Assembly: GCF_016463975.1 (NCBI RefSeq)
Contig: NZ_JAEMNX010000002.1
Span: 310,001 to 374,000, forward strand
Direction: 5' to 3'
DNA from: Marinomonas transparens
Lineage (GTDB): Bacteria > Pseudomonadota > Gammaproteobacteria > Pseudomonadales > Marinomonadaceae
Length of the DNA: 64,000 bases
The position numbers and the translations under genes were made by a program. The notes beneath the pieces were generated by a model. That model was not told the origin of the DNA, did no database searches, and saw only the letters and a program-made list of their open reading frames with translations. Below are positions 63,551 to 64,000 of this stretch, piece after piece; the stretch's first letter is position 1; the number at the start of each line of letters is the position of its first letter.

Positions 63551-64000
63551 TTAGAATATTTCACTCGGTTCCAAATCAAAACCTAGTAAGTCTTCATCTG
63601 AATCCTCGTCAGCACTAAACAGATCAAGTTCAATCACACCATCATTAAACAAGTCATCAGTGGTTGGCTGCACTTCTGGTCGAGACAAATCATTCTGTTT
63701 AATCACCAGTTCCACTCGACGGTTTGTCGCGCGATGAGCTGACGTATCATTAGGGACCAAAGGACGAGTATCCGCATAGCCAGTCACTGCAAATCGATTT
63801 TGCTCCAACTCTCCAGTAGCAAACAATTCCTCTGCAACAGCAATCGCACGGGCAGAGGATAACTGCCAATTCGATTTGAAACGCGCTGTCTCTATTGGCA
63901 CATTATCCGTATGCCCCTCTACGGCAATGCTACCTTCAAGGCCAACTAATACTTCACGCACCAAATCGATAACGGGAATAAAATCATAATTCAGTTCCGC
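63551..64000 (-). CDS. MotB/OmpA-domain protein, C-terminal part
   Basis: The frame is open to the right edge of the window, so the N-terminal part is missing. About 150 residues are visible: an OmpA-type peptidoglycan-binding domain with VEGHTDNVPI, FKSNWQLSSARAIAVAEEL, VTGYADTRPLVPND and the invariant ATNRRVEL. These residues fit MotB/MotD stator proteins better than OmpA porins. A 45-residue acidic tail follows. A MotA-like gene and a membrane helix would be expected upstream, outside the window. Confidence 0.75.
   Translation of the reverse strand, partial: AELNYDFIPVIDLVREVLVGLEGSIAVEGHTDNVPIETARFKSNWQLSSARAIAVAEELFATGELEQNRFAVTGYADTRPLVPNDTSAHRATNRRVELVIKQNDLSRPEVQPTTDDLFNDGVIELDLFSADEDSDEDLLGFDLEPSEIF

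Overview
The window is a contiguous stretch of a gammaproteobacterial chromosome of moderate to low GC. Gene content points to a marine member of the Oceanospirillaceae; Marinomonas is my best guess, from recall of protein families, not from any search. I saw no transposase, integrase, prophage, CRISPR array, tRNA or rRNA. It reads as core genome interspersed with metabolic and stress cassettes.

Layout. 1-740: 3' end of bioA. 816-2378: a PAS-containing chemoreceptor. 2458-5988 (minus): dnaB and the ribosomal operon rpsF-rpsR-(membrane protein)-rplI. 6268-9705: a MipA/OmpV-like outer membrane protein and three EamA/DMT exporters. 9706-19612: the most distinctive region, an amide-use cluster. 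It has a structured 5' leader, an amidase-signature hydrolase, an AmiC-like sensor, an AmiR-like ANTAR antiterminator, an iron alcohol dehydrogenase, and a urea/short-chain-amide type ABC transporter in which the second permease and the first ATPase are one polypeptide. 19711-23215 (minus): thiBPQ behind a TPP riboswitch. 23242-33746: lipopolysaccharide inner-core genes in two arms, hldE-msbA-waaA (minus) and AGE-type epimerase-hldD-waaF-GT9-GT2-GT4 (plus). 33750-35150: manC-type GDP-mannose enzyme. 35278-38751: a phytase-like lipoprotein and a hybrid histidine kinase. 38944-44464: glyoxylate shunt aceA and glcB, with a divergent XRE/IrrE-type regulator. 44599-52593: mixed genes, including a methyltransferase, a PRPP-synthetase-like protein, a DksA-type zinc finger protein, a LysE exporter, two tandem small secreted proteins, HupE/UreJ, an ectoine-type aspartokinase and a DUF2061 protein. 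52687-57322: a light/UV cassette (MerR regulator, divergent FAD oxidoreductase, DUF523-DUF1722 protein, photolyase). 57471-62572: a MarR regulator and a betaine-type ABC transporter with two paralogous binding proteins. 62645-64000 (minus): dapB and the 3' part of a MotB/OmpA-like gene.

How it fits together. Osmoprotectant import, a possible ectoine link through the aspartokinase, thiamine uptake, photoreactivation and amide scavenging suit a free-living surface-water marine bacterium. The amide cluster is the best candidate for something not fully described: an AmiC/AmiR circuit joined to an amidase-signature enzyme, an alcohol dehydrogenase and a dedicated transporter suggests a specific, perhaps hydroxylated, amide substrate. 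Its roughly 300-base leader holds several hairpins, one followed directly by a T-run, as expected for antitermination control.
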